From Paracraurococcus ruber (GTDB taxonomy: Bacteria > Pseudomonadota > Alphaproteobacteria > Acetobacterales > Acetobacteraceae), in NCBI RefSeq assembly GCF_004353985.1, contig NZ_SMOA01000012.1, forward strand, positions 1-57,874: DNA of 57,874 bases, in the 5' to 3' direction. Every line of letters starts with the position of its first letter. The stretch's first letter is position 1. Shown one piece after another: positions 51,501-57,874 of this stretch. The translations under genes and the position numbers were made by a program. Below the pieces are notes generated by a model. The model did not search any database. It was given only the letters and a program-made list of their open reading frames with translations, and was not told where the DNA came from.

Positions 51501-54096
51501 CGTCGCTGTCATTGGCCAGCAGGGCGCTGGGATCGATGTTCAGGGGTACGCCGGGCCGGATGTCGAAGGGTCCGTCCGTGCCGGCGACCGGGGCGGAATT
51601 GACCACGTTGACCAGGAACGTCCCCACGACATCCACGTAGCCGTCGGTGAGGAAGTAGCCGAAGCTGTCCGGCCCCGCGTAGTCCGCCGGCGCCCGATAG
51701 ACGAACTGGACGCCGTCGAAGGTGACCTGGCCTTGCTGCGCGAAGACGACGCCGGAGATGCGCAGCGCGTCGCCGTCGGGGTCGCTGTCATTGAGGAGCA
51801 GGCCGGCGACGTCGACGCTGAGCGGCACCCGCGGCCGGACGTCGACCGGCCCGTCGATGCCCGCCACCGGTGGGGAATTCACCATGTCGAAGACGACGGT
51901 CGCCGTGCTGGACGCGATGCCGTCGCTGATGGTGTAGGTGAAGCTGTCGCGGCCGATGAACCCGGGCGCCGGCGCATAGACGACGCTGTCGCCGTTGAGC
52001 AGCACCGAACCGTTCACCGGCGTGGAGAGGGCGGTGATGGTCAGCGCGTCGCCATCGCCGTCGATGTCATTGCCCGTCAGGTCGGCCAGCGACAGGATGC
52101 GGCCGAGGCCGGGCCGCGTCACGAAGGCGTCGTCCAGCGCGACCGGCGCGGTGTTGGTGATGGCGATGCGCACCGTCCCCACCGCCGTCCTCGTGCCGTC
52201 GGTGACCTCGTAGGCGAAGCTGTCGGTGCCGACGAAGCCGGCGGCGGGGGTGAAGAAGATGCTGTTGCCGAGCAGCACCGCCGTGCCCGCCAGGGTGCCG
52301 GTGAACAGCCCGGTGATCGACAGCGTCCCGCCATCCGGGTCGCTGTCATTGACCAGCAGGTCGGCCACCGGGATCACCAGCAGCCGGTCATGCAGCAGGG
52401 TCAGCTGGTCGTCGCCGGCGACCGGCGGGCTGCCCGCCACGGCGAAGGACAGCAGCGCGCCGACCCGCGGCGTGTCCCGCTGCGCGCCCAGCAGGTCCGG
52501 CGCGTCTTGGATGAAGTAGTCGAAGGCGTAGCCGCCAGCATAGCCCGCCGCCGGCGTGAACTCGATGCGGTCGGCGAAATAGGCGATGCTGCCCAGGTTG
52601 CCGGGCGCCAGCAGCTGGTAGCCGGCCAGGATCAGCGGGTCGCCGTCCGGGTCGGTGTTGCCGCCGCCGCGGACCAAGTCGTCCAGCAGCACCGTCGTCG
52701 TCACGCCCGGCTGCACGGTGATGACCCTGTCGAAGACCTCCGGTGCCCGGTTGTCGACGCGGATCTGGACCGTGGCGGTAGACAGCCCGCCGAGTGCATC
52801 CGCCGCCTGGTACTGGAAGCTGATCAGGTCGGGCCCGCTATTGGCATGGGTGAAGCGGACCACCTGCGCCGGCAGGTCGAGGATGAAGGACCCGTTGGAG
52901 CGGTTCACCTGGGTCACGCCCGGTGCGATCTGGAAACCGCCGACCAGGCCGGTGACGGTCAGGTCCGGCGCGTCATTGGCCAGCAGGACCGAAAGGGGGA
53001 TGATCTCGCCGCCGCCGATGGTGCCGCGCAGCAGGTCGTCGGCGGCGCCGGTCTGCGGCGCGGCCACCACCGTGACGATGCCGGTGCTGCCCTCCAGGCC
53101 ATGCACCGGGTCGAAGGGCGTGTAGCGGAAGGTCAGCGTCGGGGTGAAGGGCGTGGCCAGCGTCACCAGGATCAGCCCACCGGCATAGCGGGCGGGGTCG
53201 TAGCCCGCGGCGGCGATGCCCGCCGCATCCGGCAGCACCTGGTAGGTCGCCGGCGCCGACCCGGTGTCGAAGCTGCCGAGGACGAGGGCGTCGCCCTCGG
53301 CATCGAAGTCGTTGGCCAGCAGGTCGGCGACGCTGATGGGGATGACGGTCGTGCCGGCGGCGGCCTCGACCGTGTCGCTCAGCGCGATGGTCGGCCGGTT
53401 GCCGCCGACCGGCAGCAGCTTGTCGAGCGTGGCCAAGGCCAGCGGCACGTCGCCCGCCTTCAGCGCCACGGCGCCGATCCCGAAGGCGACCTGCTCAATA
53501 TCGCTGAACTCGGTATCCGTGAGCGCCACTGCGCCCACGACCCCGATGGCCCGGTAGACCCGCAGAGCGGAGTCGAAGAAGATGTCGTACTGGTCCGGAC
53601 GGCCGGGCAGGACCAGCGTATCGATGCCGGGGCCGCCGGCGACGATGTCCGCCACGGTGGCGCCCGGCGCGCCGGGCTCGATCAGATCATCGCCGGGACC
53701 ACCGAACAGGACATCGCCATCGGCGCCGCTGACCAGCACGTCGTTGCCGGTCGCCGGCCCGGTGCTCGCGAACAGCTCGTCCTCGTCGCCGGCCAGGTAG
53801 TCCGGGCCCGTCCCGCCGAGCAGGGTGTCGTTCCCGTCGCCGCCGATGATCGTGTTCAGGCTGGTGGTGGCCGCGGAGATGCTGTCGTCCCCGGGGCCGC
53901 CAGCGGCGGTGACGGAGAAACCGGAGGCCAGGATGGTGTCGTTGCCCTCCTCGCCGAACAGCACGTCGACGGCGCCGGTGCTGGGGCCGGGGCTGATGAG
54001 CCGGTCATCGCCGCCGCCGCCGCGGATTTCGTCGAGGATGTCCGAATCGCCGACCAGCGTATCGGGCCCGGGGGTGCCGTCGATCAGCCTTACCAT
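48511..54096 (-). CDS. Giant RTX calcium-binding protein with tandem-95 cadherin-like repeats
   Basis: The 1861-residue acidic protein has no N-terminal signal, as expected for type I secretion. Residues 1-160 carry degenerate RTX nonapeptides (GGGGDDRL, GGPGDDSI, GGDGNDTLLGG). From about residue 240 to 1590 there are some 14 cadherin-like units of about 93-96 residues built around LLANDSDADGD and PDSFGY..TDG. Residues 1595-1785 carry RTX repeats (GGTGDDSIIAGSGDDVLAGG). The C-terminus (DLFRFDAPSDGPDRISDFTPGQDQI) is typical of RTX secretion ends. It is probably a surface adhesin or biofilm-matrix protein. No type I secretion genes are in the window. It lies 27 bp after the BTAD-type regulator gene, with GGAGAGGAGA upstream of the ATG. 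Confidence 0.93.
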   Translation of the reverse strand: MVRLIDGTPGPDTLVGDSDILDEIRGGGGDDRLISPGPSTGAVDVLFGEEGNDTILASGFSVTAAGGPGDDSISAATTSLNTIIGGDGNDTLLGGTGPDYLAGDEDELFASTGPATGNDVLVSGADGDVLFGGPGDDLIEPGAPGATVADIVAGGPGIDTLVLPGRPDQYDIFFDSALRVYRAIGVVGAVALTDTEFSDIEQVAFGIGAVALKAGDVPLALATLDKLLPVGGNRPTIALSDTVEAAAGTTVIPISVADLLANDFDAEGDALVLGSFDTGSAPATYQVLPDAAGIAAAGYDPARYAGGLILVTLATPFTPTLTFRYTPFDPVHGLEGSTGIVTVVAAPQTGAADDLLRGTIGGGEIIPLSVLLANDAPDLTVTGLVGGFQIAPGVTQVNRSNGSFILDLPAQVVRFTHANSGPDLISFQYQAADALGGLSTATVQIRVDNRAPEVFDRVITVQPGVTTTVLLDDLVRGGGNTDPDGDPLILAGYQLLAPGNLGSIAYFADRIEFTPAAGYAGGYAFDYFIQDAPDLLGAQRDTPRVGALLSFAVAGSPPVAGDDQLTLLHDRLLVIPVADLLVNDSDPDGGTLSITGLFTGTLAGTAVLLGNSIFFTPAAGFVGTDSFAYEVTDGTRTAVGTVRIAITNTAPVALDDAFVTRPGLGRILSLADLTGNDIDGDGDALTITALSTPVNGSVLLNGDSVVYAPAPGFIGRDSFTYTISDGIASSTATVVFDMVNSPPVAGIDGPVDVRPRVPLSVDVAGLLLNDSDPDGDALRISGVVFAQQGQVTFDGVQFVYRAPADYAGPDSFGYFLTDGYVDVVGTFLVNVVNSAPVAGTDGPFDIRPGVPLNIDPSALLANDSDADNDFLTIIGGLGARNGAVIFRPDNLVYRSSPGYAGPDSFGYLLTDGFVTVQGAVEVNVVNATPVAGTDGPFDIRPGVPLNIDPSALLANDSDADGDFLEIIGGLGALNGDVTFRPDNLVYKSRPGYVGPDSFGYFLTDGYVTVQGAIEVNVVNAAPVAGTDGPFDVRPGVLRPGVPLNIDTSILLANDSDADGDSLSVIAGLAAQHGSVTFNGQNLVYQSNPGYVGPDSFGYLVTDGFETVQGSILVNVVNNPPVAVTDGPYQIRPGVRLSIDQSLLLQNDGDADGDGFEVVGTLRAENGTISYDGRVFTYTSNPGFVGRDSFGYRISDGFVISDGTVLVDVVNRAPVAGTDGPFDIRPGVPLSIDTGVLLANDSDADRDPLRIFGVVFAENGTVDFDGTEFVYRSKPGYSGPDSFGYLVTDGTVEVEGRVLLNVVNSAPVAGTDGPFAALPDQPLGIDVATLLANDSDAEGDAISVVAAVGARNGAVTFAGSQLIYQPRPGYAGPDSFGYRLTDGYVTVEGTILVKVGNALPVAAADGPFQARSGQPLRLEAGQLLANDSDADGDALRIADITPPGGGTVSMQPDGSLLYRAAAGFTGADSFTYRVTDGTAVSGFATVAILVEAANAPPVPVADAFTAQPGRALVIPVLTGLLGNDSDPDGDALSVTAVGNAVGGTVALTGGNAVFTPARGFVGTGGFSYTVADGAGGVATGIAQVAVLQSAPAGGGGTVFTGPGDDRVDLGFLTERVQANGGTGDDSIIAGSGDDVLAGGPGDDALDGGGGGDLLNGGTGSDTMRGGPGDDSYVVDDPGDQVVEQPGEGIDQVSTRIDWALAPEVETLILLGTEGLRGQGNALDNRLRGNAGDNLLEGLAGNDALTGGAGLDTLAGGAGRDTLTGGADRDLFRFDAPSDGPDRISDFTPGQDQIGLSAAGFGLGPGGLLLGQGQAAGSDPQLVYQRTSGTLLWDQDGQGPEAGVVLAVLAGRPALTLADLVLL
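49880..51870 (-). repeat. Seven to eight near-identical ~280-bp coding repeats in the RTX protein gene
   Basis: The motif encoding PVAGTDGPF recurs at about 50161, 50440, 51012, 51294 and 51573, with diverged copies near 49880, 50725 and 51852. Spacing is 279-287 bp, that is 93-95 codons. Adjacent copies, for example those in 51140-51420 and 51420-51700, share long identical DNA stretches, showing recent duplication. Confidence 0.85.
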
Positions 54097-54123
54097 GGCA
54101 TGGGTCTCCTCTCCGGGGGCGGC

Positions 54124-56259
54124 TCAGGCATCGAAGGCCCGCAGCAGGGCGCCGCGCAGCGCCTGGTATTCGGTCTCCACCTGGCCGGGGAAGCGCCGGC
54201 CGTAGAAGTGGCGCGCGGTCTCGTAGAAGCCGTCCGGGCTGAAGCTGGGGCGCATCTGCCGCAGCACCGTGGCGGCGGCGCGGGCCTCGGACTCGCGGCC
54301 CTGCAGCCCCAGCGCGCTGGTCAGCGCGATCCAGCTCAGCGGGTAGCGGCCATACAGGCCGATCGAGCGGCGGCAGGCGCCCTCCATCGCCGGCAGGTCG
54401 CCCAGCCGGAAATGGCACCAATTGGCGTAGTGGTGCCACAGGAAGGCGCGCGGGTCGCGCGGGCTCAGCCGCACCGCCTCGTCCAGCAGGTCCAGGCTGC
54501 CGCGCGGATCCTCCCCGGCAGAACGGCGCACATGCGCCAGCATCGCCCGCCCGTTGGCGTCGTTCGGGTCGCGCGCCACCGCCAGTTCCAGCAGGCGCAG
54601 CGCCGCGTCGATGTCGGCGGCGCAGTAGATGGCGGATTCGGCGCAATGCACCAGGACGAAGGGGTTCTCGGGGTCCAGCGCCAGCGCCTCCTCCGCCCGC
54701 GCCCGCGCCAGGCGCTTCTCCGCCGGCGGGTCCGGCACGCTCTGCGACACCGCGCGCCACGCATGCACGGCGGAGAGCAGCGCCAGCGCCATGGCGTAGT
54801 GCGGGTCGCGCTCCAGCGCGCGGGAAAGCGGTTCCATCACGCGGTCCAGCGCCTCCGCATGGCGGCCGCGCAGCAGCACGGCATTGGCGCGCTGCAGCCA
54901 GGTCCAGGCATCCAGGTCGCGCGGCGGCTGGCGGACCGCGCGGGCGATCTCCTCCTGCAGCAGGCGGGGCTGCAGCCGGCTGGCGAGGCGGTGGACCACC
55001 CGGTCGCGCACCGCCATCAGGTCGTCCATCGGCCCGCCGCCGGTCTCGGCCCACAGATGCTGGCCCGTGCGGCCCTCGATCAGCCGCAGGTTCGCCTGCA
55101 TGCGCCGGCCATCCTGCTCGACGCTGCCCTCCACCAGGTAGCGCACGCCGAGTTCGGCGGCGATCCGCCGCGCATCCACCGGCAGGCCGCGATAGGCCAT
55201 GGCCGATTGCCGGGCGACCACGAAGAAGCCGGGCAGCCGGGCCAGGGCGTTGGTGATCTCCTCCGTCAGCCCTTCCGCCAGCACGTCGCGCGCCAGCGGG
55301 TCGTGCGACAGGTCGGCGAAGGGCAGCACCGCGATGGAAGGCCGGTCCGCCACCGGCGGCAGCGCCATGGCGCCCGGCGCCTGCGGCAGCGGCGCCAGGT
55401 CGGGGGCGCGGCGGATCCAGTCCAGCGTCACGCCGCCGGCCGGCGCGGCGGCTGGCAGCGGCGGGCGCGCCCCCAGCGCCACCGTGGCCGCATCCAGCAG
55501 CGCCCGCGTCTCCGGCATGGGATCCGTGCCGTGCCGGGACCGCAGCGCCTCCGCGCAGTCGCGGTACTGTTCCAGCACCCGCGGCAGGTCGCCGCGCTCG
55601 GCATGGTGCCGCATCAGGATGCGGTGCACCTCCTCGCTGGCCGGATCGAGCGCCAGCACCCGCCGCGCCAGGGCGGCGGAGCCGTCGCCGGCCCGCAGCA
55701 GGCCGAGCATGAGGTCGAGCGCCGCCTGCCGCAGGGCCGCGCGCTCGCGCATCAGCCAGTCGCCGAAGGGGTCGTCCGGTTCGCAGCGGACATCCTGCAG
55801 CAGGTCGCCGCGGTACAGCGCCACCGCGGCCGTGCCGCGGCCGGGATCGGCCAGGGTCTGCCGGAAGGCGACCACGTCGATGCCGGCATCGATCGGCAGG
55901 CCGAAGGGAAACTCCGCGCTCGCCGCGGCGGCCGGCGCCGGCCAGCCCAGGGCGCGGCGCAGCCGCAGCAATTCCTGCCGCAGGCTGCCGCGCCGCTGCC
56001 GCAGGCTGCGGCCCGGCCAGAGCAGGGCAGCGAGGTCATCGCGCGACCACGGGGCCTGCGGCGCGGCCAGGCAGGCCAGCAGGGCCACCGACCGCCGGCC
56101 GAGGCCGGCGACCGGGGCGCCGTCGGCCTGTCGCGCCTCGAAGGCGCCGAACAGGCGGATGGAGAGTTCCGGCCGGGTCCGCGCCGGCCCGGCATCCCGT
56201 CCATCGTCCACGCCAACCATCCTCGCGCTGCGGCGGTGCCGCACCTGGCACCCGGCCAT
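54124..56259 (-). CDS. BTAD/winged-helix transcriptional regulator with TolB-like and TPR domains
   Basis: The 711-residue protein opens with a winged-helix segment (SIRLFGAFEARQADG...WSRDDLAALLWPG, about residues 32-95). A bacterial transcriptional activation domain follows (about 110-255). A TolB/FlgO-type domain (SIAVLPFADLSHDPLARDVLAEGLTEEITNAL...GVRYLVEGSVEQDG, about 310-415) comes next, then TPR-like helices to the end (DPENPFVLVHCAESAIY and similar). The combination resembles SARP/CadC-like regulators that respond to unknown cues. It lies immediately upstream of the RTX giant gene and probably controls it. An alternative start at 56220 removes 13 residues; both ribosome sites are weak. 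Confidence 0.85.
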   Translation of the reverse strand: MAGCQVRHRRSARMVGVDDGRDAGPARTRPELSIRLFGAFEARQADGAPVAGLGRRSVALLACLAAPQAPWSRDDLAALLWPGRSLRQRRGSLRQELLRLRRALGWPAPAAAASAEFPFGLPIDAGIDVVAFRQTLADPGRGTAAVALYRGDLLQDVRCEPDDPFGDWLMRERAALRQAALDLMLGLLRAGDGSAALARRVLALDPASEEVHRILMRHHAERGDLPRVLEQYRDCAEALRSRHGTDPMPETRALLDAATVALGARPPLPAAAPAGGVTLDWIRRAPDLAPLPQAPGAMALPPVADRPSIAVLPFADLSHDPLARDVLAEGLTEEITNALARLPGFFVVARQSAMAYRGLPVDARRIAAELGVRYLVEGSVEQDGRRMQANLRLIEGRTGQHLWAETGGGPMDDLMAVRDRVVHRLASRLQPRLLQEEIARAVRQPPRDLDAWTWLQRANAVLLRGRHAEALDRVMEPLSRALERDPHYAMALALLSAVHAWRAVSQSVPDPPAEKRLARARAEEALALDPENPFVLVHCAESAIYCAADIDAALRLLELAVARDPNDANGRAMLAHVRRSAGEDPRGSLDLLDEAVRLSPRDPRAFLWHHYANWCHFRLGDLPAMEGACRRSIGLYGRYPLSWIALTSALGLQGRESEARAAATVLRQMRPSFSPDGFYETARHFYGRRFPGQVETEYQALRGALLRAFDA

Positions 56260-56313
56260 CGCGGCAGGGCGCTCAGGCTCCCGCCCGACCGATCCTTCCC
56301 TGGCGGTTAGCGT

Positions 56314-56343
56314 ATCTCATCCGGTTTCACGTGCCGGCGTCAA
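56314..56343 (-). promoter_or_regulatory. Candidate promoter of the regulator/RTX operon
   Basis: On the minus strand TTGACG (complement of 56338-56343) is followed after 18 bp by TGAGAT (complement of 56314-56319), in a stretch clearly less GC-rich than its surroundings. This would give a leader of about 50 bases before the ATG at 56259. The -35 box is good, the -10 box weak. Confidence 0.35.
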
Positions 56344-56440
56344 AACGGCATCAATCCGCCCAATCCCAGGTTTGACGCTGACCCTTGCCGCAGTCCCGTG
56401 GCGCGGCCGGGCGTCGTCCCCGCCCGGGTCGGGCGCGCCG

Positions 56441-56947
56441 TCAATGCAGCGTGGGCCGGCCGGCGGATCGGTGGTCCGGGTCCGGGTCCGGGCCGACCGG
56501 GGCCGGCGCGGCGATGCGGATGTCGCAGTCGCCGGCGGCGGCGGCCAGCCTCTCGGCCAGCGGCAGGGCCGGCATGACGCAGGGCGGCGCCAGCCAATCC
56601 GCCAGGACGTCCAGCGCGCCGAGGGCATCGTGGCGCTGCAGCGCCTCCAGCATGGCCAGCAGCAGCGCCTCGTCGCGGCCAAGCACCGGGCAGGCGCAGC
56701 AGCGGATGTCGAGCGGGCGCCGCATGCCGCGATGCATGGCATCCAGGAAGGTGTCGAAGGCCTGCACCGCCGCATCCGGCAATTCGCCCTGGCGGCAGAC
56801 CTCGCGCCAATCGGGGGCATCGGCGGCGCCGGGCCGGCGGGCGGCGACCCAGCGGCGCAGGACCGCGACGCAGAACAGCGCCTCCGGTTCCAGGTCGCGG
56901 ACCGGGCAGCCCCCCGACGCGTCCTCGCGGTGCAGGCAGGCGGTCAT
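56441..56947 (-). CDS. Unrecognised protein with RRPLxIxCxxCP motif (paralogue 2)
   Basis: I do not recognise a family for this 168-residue protein. It has no signal or membrane segment. It aligns by eye over most of its length with the gene at 57168: LEPEALF against LEPAETLLLL, GELPDAAVQAFDTFL against AGLPPAAASLDMLL, and RRPLDIRCCACPVLGRDEALLL against RRPLAIGCPGCPGLGPDEQRLL. The shared cysteines are Cys83 and Cys86, which could bind a metal or form a disulphide. Its ATG overlaps the stop of the small upstream gene (ATGA), so it is translationally coupled and part of a three-gene operon. Confidence 0.7.
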   Translation of the reverse strand: MTACLHREDASGGCPVRDLEPEALFCVAVLRRWVAARRPGAADAPDWREVCRQGELPDAAVQAFDTFLDAMHRGMRRPLDIRCCACPVLGRDEALLLAMLEALQRHDALGALDVLADWLAPPCVMPALPLAERLAAAAGDCDIRIAAPAPVGPDPDPDHRSAGRPTLH

Positions 56948-57153
56948 GCCGGCTCTCCGCTGGCGTCGCTGCGCCGCGCGCCTGGGGTCGAGGCGGCCGG
57001 CCGGTTGGCCGCCACCCGGGCATCGCCCGGGGGCGGGGCGGCCGGGGGATGCGGGATCGCGCCGCGCCGCGGCGGTGCGGCGCGCGGCGCCGGGCGATCC
57101 GCCGCCATGAGCGCGGCCAGGGTCGCGGGGCCGATGGAATGGTGTCGGAGCAA
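56944..57153 (-). CDS. Small Pro/Ala-rich protein with TTG start, coupled to the next gene
   Basis: A 69-residue frame begins at a TTG (57151-57153) preceded by GGGAGGCTTCC and ends in an ATGA overlap with the downstream CxxCP gene. The N-terminus (LRHHSIGPATLAALMAADRP) looks like a short helix; the rest is Pro/Ala/Arg rich and low complexity. No family is recognised. Support comes from the ribosome site and the coupling, not from homology. Confidence 0.45.
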   Translation of the reverse strand: MLRHHSIGPATLAALMAADRPAPRAAPPRRGAIPHPPAAPPPGDARVAANRPAASTPGARRSDASGEPA

Positions 57154-57167
57154 GGAAGCCTCCCGGA

Positions 57168-57713
57168 TCAGTGGCGGGGCGGGTGGGCGGCCGGCCAGGG
57201 CGCGGCGGCCCCGTCCTCCGGCGCCATGCGGTCGGGCAGCAGGCGGGGCCGCAAGACGAAGCCGGCGGCCAGGAACAGGTCGCCCAGCCCCTGCAGCGGG
57301 CCGATGGCGAAGCGGGCACCCTGGTCGGACAGCCAGCCCTCCCGTAGGACCTGCCGCGCCAGACCGGTCTCCCGGCCCTGGGCGAGCCGTGCGGCATGCA
57401 GCAGGCGCTGCTCGTCCGGGCCCAGCCCCGGGCAACCGGGACAGCCGATCGCCAAGGGCCGCCGGGCGGTCCGGGCGATGACGCGCAGCAGCATGTCCAG
57501 CGACGCCGCGGCCGGGGGCAGGCCGGCGGCGGCGGCCATGGCGCCGAGGCGCGGCCACGGATCCGCCGCGCGCCGGGCATCCTCCACCCAGCCGCGCGTG
57601 GCGAGCAGCAGCAGGGTTTCCGCCGGCTCCAGCGCCGCGGCCGTGCTGGGATAGCCGTGCAGGAGGCGCGGCGCGAAGGCCAGGATGCGGCCCATGGTGG
57701 TGTTCCGGGACAT
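57168..57713 (-). CDS. Unrecognised protein with RRPLxIxCxxCP motif (paralogue 1)
   Basis: No family is recognised for this 181-residue protein. It is Ala/Leu rich and probably all-helical, with no signal peptide. The motif RRPLAIGCPGCPGLGPDE (residues 84-101; Cys91, Cys94) is shared with the gene at 56441, and the two proteins align from LEP (about residue 28) to near the end. The stop is 14 bp before the TTG of the small middle gene, so the three form one operon. A palindrome of iron-regulator appearance lies 21-47 bp before the start. An alternative ATG lies 18 bp further in (57695). Confidence 0.7.
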   Translation of the reverse strand: MSRNTTMGRILAFAPRLLHGYPSTAAALEPAETLLLLATRGWVEDARRAADPWPRLGAMAAAAGLPPAAASLDMLLRVIARTARRPLAIGCPGCPGLGPDEQRLLHAARLAQGRETGLARQVLREGWLSDQGARFAIGPLQGLGDLFLAAGFVLRPRLLPDRMAPEDGAAAPWPAAHPPRH

Positions 57714-57733
57714 GACCGGTGGCAGTGAAGGCT

Positions 57734-57760
57734 AATTGCGAGTGCGTCGCAACTGCAATT
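57734..57760 (-). promoter_or_regulatory. Nested palindrome resembling a Fur-type operator upstream of the orphan operon
   Basis: TTGCGA (57736-57741) and TCGCAA (57747-57752) form an inverted repeat with a 5-bp spacer. AATTGC (57734-57739) and GCAATT (57755-57760) form a second, nested one. On the minus strand a -35-like TTGCAG is followed after 17 bp by TTAGCC, so the dyad would cover the promoter. The sequence recalls TTGCGA/TCGCAA-type sites before proteobacterial iron-uptake genes; that link is inference. Confidence 0.45.
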
Positions 57761-57874
57761 CAGGTGAGCAGCGCGGGATAGGCGCCGCCGGCGGCGGCGC
57801 CCGCCCCCGGGCGGCCGTGCCGGCCGATCCCGCGACGGTCGGCCCTGGCGCGGGGCGCGGCCGGTTCGGGGCGG
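57761..57874. other. Window end, no gene seen
   Basis: The last 114 bp are GC-rich and contain no recognisable coding start or RNA. A gene divergent from the orphan operon, just beyond the window, could share the palindromic control site. Confidence 0.4.

Noticed and set aside
48082-56310. Very long open frame on the plus strand opposite the RTX and regulator genes
   Set aside because: High-GC DNA leaves long antisense frames free of stops. Its composition (Arg, Ala, Gly, His, Gln repeats) has no domain pattern, while the minus strand encodes clear RTX and cadherin-like repeats.

Overview
The window is a very GC-rich chromosomal stretch of an alphaproteobacterium. The gene set fits an Acetobacteraceae (Roseomonas-like) soil or water bacterium: several Bug/TctC-type and Liv-type periplasmic binding proteins, paired hydantoinase/oxoprolinase genes, PEP_hydrolase/Tm-1-like genes and a respiratory formate dehydrogenase. 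The assignment is inference from gene content and codon use. I see no rRNA, tRNA, CRISPR array, transposase or phage gene.

Layout. (1) 1-6669, +: formate dehydrogenase operon (Tat-target peptide, catalytic subunit, four-cluster Fe-S subunit, cytochrome b subunit) followed by the molybdenum cofactor genes mobB and moeA. An RppH-type Nudix hydrolase faces it. (2) 7673-30176: a large catabolic locus. An amidohydrolase (+) converges on a tightly packed eight-gene minus-strand operon: LivH, LivM, binding protein, LivG, LivF, a Tm-1 N-terminal-type (UPF0261) protein, a PEP_hydrolase TIM-barrel protein, and a double SRPBCC protein. Divergent from it is a small degenerate PEP_hydrolase-like gene, then a regulator whose sensor domain is itself a PEP_hydrolase barrel fused to an AAA+ domain and a Fis-type HTH. 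Next, on +, come two hydantoinase A/B pairs flanking a TctC-type binding protein, a RraA-family aldolase-like gene and a Tat-exported alpha/beta hydrolase with an Asp nucleophile. (3) 30732-36723, -: heavy-metal RND efflux (adaptor, pump with a five-copy 24-bp repeat, small periplasmic protein) and a small Cys/His protein. (4) 36803-40008, -: a double-domain KaiC-like ATPase overlapping a hybrid histidine kinase. (5) 40447-47145: an aminotransferase plus polyamine-type ABC transporter operon (-) divergent from an amidase (+). (6) 47334-48317, -: another Bug-type binding protein. (7) 48511-56259, -: a BTAD/TolB/TPR regulator followed by an 1861-residue RTX plus tandem-95-repeat giant protein. 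(8) 56441-57713, -: two unrecognised paralogous small proteins with a shared CxxCP motif, linked by a tiny TTG-start coupled gene, behind a palindrome that looks like an iron-regulator site.

How it fits together (inference). The 9-30 kb locus looks like a complete import, activation and degradation module for an unidentified small organic acid, amide or lactam. There are two uptake routes (Liv ABC and TctC type) and ATP-dependent HyuAB-type activation. The Tm-1-like pair and the SRPBCC and RraA proteins would act as downstream enzymes. A regulator built from the same enzyme fold could sense the pathway intermediate. This locus, the KaiC/kinase pair and the terminal orphan paralogues are the best candidates for undescribed biology.
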